From: Mesorhizobium sp. B4-1-3
Lineage (GTDB): Bacteria > Pseudomonadota > Alphaproteobacteria > Rhizobiales > Rhizobiaceae
Length of the DNA: 64,000 nucleotides
Assembly: GCF_006439355.1 (NCBI RefSeq)
Contig: NZ_VFTG01000024.1
Span: 1 to 64,000, forward strand
Direction: 5' to 3'
Below the pieces are notes generated by a model. It made no database searches. It was not told the origin of the DNA and saw only the letters and a program-made list of their open reading frames with translations. Positions within the stretch are counted from its first letter, which is position 1, and each line of letters starts with the position of its first letter. The position numbers and the translations under genes are program-made. Below, piece after piece: positions 62,390 to 64,000 of the stretch.

Positions 62390-63487
62390 ATGCCTGCCGA
62401 GATCCGCAAGGCCCGCGCGTCAGACGTCGATGACCTCGCCGCCATCGAGAAGGCTGTTTTTCCGGGCGACAGGCTCTCGCGCCGCTCCTTCCGCCAGTTC
62501 ATCGAACGCGAAACCGCCGAGATGCTGGTGGCCGAGAACGAGGGCCGCGTTGCCGGCTATGCCGTGGTCCTGTTCCGCAAGGGCAGCGGCGTGGCGCGGC
62601 TTTATTCCATCGCCGTTGGTCCCTTCTTCGGTCGCCTCGGCATCGGCCGGCTTCTGCTGGCCGCCGCCGAGGAAGCGGCCTTCGAGCATGACCGGCTGTT
62701 GCTGCGCCTCGAAGTGCGCGAGGACAATCAGCGCGCCATCCGCATCTACGAACAGGCCGGCTATCGGAAATTGGGCCGCGAGCTCGATTATTACGAAGAT
62801 GGTGCGACCGCGCTGCGCTATGAGAAGACGCTGCGTGGCGATACGCCGACCGCGACCAAGGTGCCGTTCTACCCGCAGACCTGCGAGTTCACCTGCGGCC
62901 CGTGCTGCCTGATGATGGCGATGGCCAATTTCGACCGTGGCTTCGTGCCTGACTCGGTCATGGAAATCCGCCTGTGGCGCGAGGCGACCACGGTCTTCAT
63001 GATGTCGGGTCCCGGCGGCTGCGAGCCCTTCGGCCTGGCCGTCGCCGGCTATGAGAGCGGGCTCGCCGCCGAGATATTCGTCTCCTTCTACGGCGCCCTG
63101 TTCCTGCAATCGGTGAGGAGCGAGGACAAGCGCCGGGTGATGGAGCTCGCACAGGTCGATTTCCGCCGCCGCGCCGAGCTTTACGGCATCTCCGTCAACT
63201 ACCGTCCGTTCGGCATCGGCGATATCCGGGACGCCTTGGCCGAGGGCAAGCTGGTGGTAGTGCTGATCAGCGGCTTCCTGATGTTCGGCAAGAAGGTGCC
63301 GCACTGGGTGCTGGCCATCGGCGACGATGGCGACCATATCCTGATCCACGACCCCTGGGTCGAGGATGAGAGGCAGGAGACGATCCTCGATGCCGCGAAC
63401 ATTCCGGTGCCCTACGACATCTTCATGAACATGGCGCAGTTCGGTCGAGACGGCTTGCGCGCGGCCATCACTCTGGGAAAACGCTGA
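62390..63487 (+). CDS. GNAT acetyltransferase fused to a C39-like cysteine peptidase
   Basis: A 365-residue two-domain protein. Residues about 1-150 are a RimI-like GNAT acetyltransferase with VGPFFGRLGIGRLLLAAAEE and LEVREDNQRAIRIYEQAGY. Residues about 160-360 are a papain-like C39 peptidase: TCEFTCGPCCLMMAMANF carries the catalytic Cys, VPHWVLAIGDDGDHILIHDP carries the His and Asp. It lies four bases before a RimK-like ATP-grasp gene. This fusion recurs in bacteria beside such ligases; together they suggest peptide or protein modification of unknown product. Start is ATG at 62390. Confidence 0.9.
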   Translation: MPAEIRKARASDVDDLAAIEKAVFPGDRLSRRSFRQFIERETAEMLVAENEGRVAGYAVVLFRKGSGVARLYSIAVGPFFGRLGIGRLLLAAAEEAAFEHDRLLLRLEVREDNQRAIRIYEQAGYRKLGRELDYYEDGATALRYEKTLRGDTPTATKVPFYPQTCEFTCGPCCLMMAMANFDRGFVPDSVMEIRLWREATTVFMMSGPGGCEPFGLAVAGYESGLAAEIFVSFYGALFLQSVRSEDKRRVMELAQVDFRRRAELYGISVNYRPFGIGDIRDALAEGKLVVVLISGFLMFGKKVPHWVLAIGDDGDHILIHDPWVEDERQETILDAANIPVPYDIFMNMAQFGRDGLRAAITLGKR

Positions 63488-63491
63488 GACA

Positions 63492-64000
63492 ATGACCTGG
63501 GTTATCCTGACAGGCAGGCAGAACGACATCGATCAGGTGGCCACACCCCACAAGATCATCACCAACCGCGATTATCTCGCGCATCCGGCGCTGTTTCGTG
63601 GCCAGCGGCCGAAAGTGATCAACCTGTCGAACAATTACGGCTACCAGAGCCGCGGCTACTATGCCTCGCTGCTCGCCGGCTCGCGCGGCCACAGGGTGAT
63701 CCCCACGGTCGAGACGATGATCGACCTTTCGGAGCGCAAACTCTACGAGCACGCGCTGCCGGAGCTCGAACTCGCCTTGAACAAATGCCGCAAGGATCTC
63801 GGCGGGGCGTTTCCGGCGAAGGCCGCGATCTTTTTCGGCATCGGTCCGTCGAAAGTGTGGGACCGTTTCGCCAAGCTGTTGTTCGACTGGTTCCGCGCGC
63901 CGGCACTCGAGGTCCACATCAAGGACAGCGCCGAATGGGCCTCGATCCGCAAGATCGGCTTCCTGCCGCTCGCCCGCATGACCGAGGATGAGGAAGAGTT
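63492..64000 (+). CDS. RimK-like ATP-grasp protein with RLAN-type N-terminal domain, truncated by window end
   Basis: Only the first 169 codons are in the window. The N-terminus (MTWVILTGRQNDIDQVATPH, then VINLSNNYGYQSRGYYASLL) matches the RimK-like ATP-grasp N-terminal (RLAN) domain. The ATP-grasp catalytic part would follow beyond the window. Such enzymes form amide bonds by ligating an amino acid to a carboxylate, as RimK does with glutamate on ribosomal protein S6. It lies four bases after the GNAT-C39 fusion, so the two are translationally linked. Start is ATG at 63492. Confidence 0.85.
   Translation, partial: MTWVILTGRQNDIDQVATPHKIITNRDYLAHPALFRGQRPKVINLSNNYGYQSRGYYASLLAGSRGHRVIPTVETMIDLSERKLYEHALPELELALNKCRKDLGGAFPAKAAIFFGIGPSKVWDRFAKLLFDWFRAPALEVHIKDSAEWASIRKIGFLPLARMTEDEEE

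Noticed and set aside
1-64000. CRISPR array or rRNA operon
   Set aside because: No regularly spaced repeats of 25-40 bases and no rRNA-like sequence were seen.

Overview
The window is a GC-rich stretch of chromosome from an alphaproteobacterium of the order Rhizobiales, most likely Mesorhizobium or a close relative. This rests on three things seen or recognised here: the core gene neighbourhoods (degP / two-component pair / glnE / PleC-like kinase; dapA-smpB; rpoZ-rsh-pyrE; acpS-lepB-rnc-era-recO), a pair of rhizobial-type porins, and several families of short palindromic intergenic repeats of the kind scattered through rhizobial genomes. The genus is an inference. Nothing suggests a plasmid or symbiosis island. 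The only mobile-type gene is one lone tyrosine recombinase.

Layout. 1-11.4 kb: the 3' end of a DegP-type protease, an OmpR-type response regulator with its histidine kinase, glnE (nitrogen control of glutamine synthetase), a PemK/Phd-type toxin-antitoxin pair, a large PAS histidine kinase of the PleC/PdhS class and pepN. 11.5-21.7 kb: a DMT transporter, an XRE regulator, a family-4-like uracil-DNA glycosylase that appears to have lost its Fe-S ligands, ETF-ubiquinone oxidoreductase, a DUF922-type protease, a membrane endonuclease/phosphatase-fold protein, AMP nucleosidase and three small envelope proteins. 22-30.5 kb: a branched-chain amino acid binding protein, then a leftward leucine-catabolism operon (TetR regulator, ivd, mccB, macro-domain protein, small secreted protein, mccA). 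ETF-QO at 15.3-17.0 kb would accept the electrons that isovaleryl-CoA dehydrogenase passes to ETF. 30.6-40.5 kb: acylphosphatase, a HisC-like aminotransferase, two tandem TPR-sulfotransferases, two inverted porin paralogues around tRNA-Ser(GCU), and the integrase.

40.5-56.5 kb is mostly housekeeping: lytic transglycosylase, dapA, smpB, a GH25 muramidase, a family-5 uracil-DNA glycosylase with a NYN-domain protein, rpoZ, the (p)ppGpp synthetase/hydrolase rsh, pyrE, and the tightly coupled DUF2062-acpS and lepB-rnc-era-recO genes. 56.5-64 kb: a NUDIX hydrolase, a very large DUF2339 membrane protein, a VapBC module, an ECF sigma/anti-sigma pair, and an acetyltransferase-C39 peptidase fusion followed by a RimK-like ATP-grasp protein cut by the window end.

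The strongest leads are the GNAT-C39/RimK-like pair (a probable peptide-modifying system of unknown product), the macro-domain and secreted proteins embedded in the leucine operon, the uracil-DNA glycosylase without its usual Fe-S cysteines, the duplicated 3' end of ETF-QO, the inverted porin pair around a tRNA gene, and a 144-bp palindromic element. All functional calls rest on reading motifs and context by eye; no searches were run.
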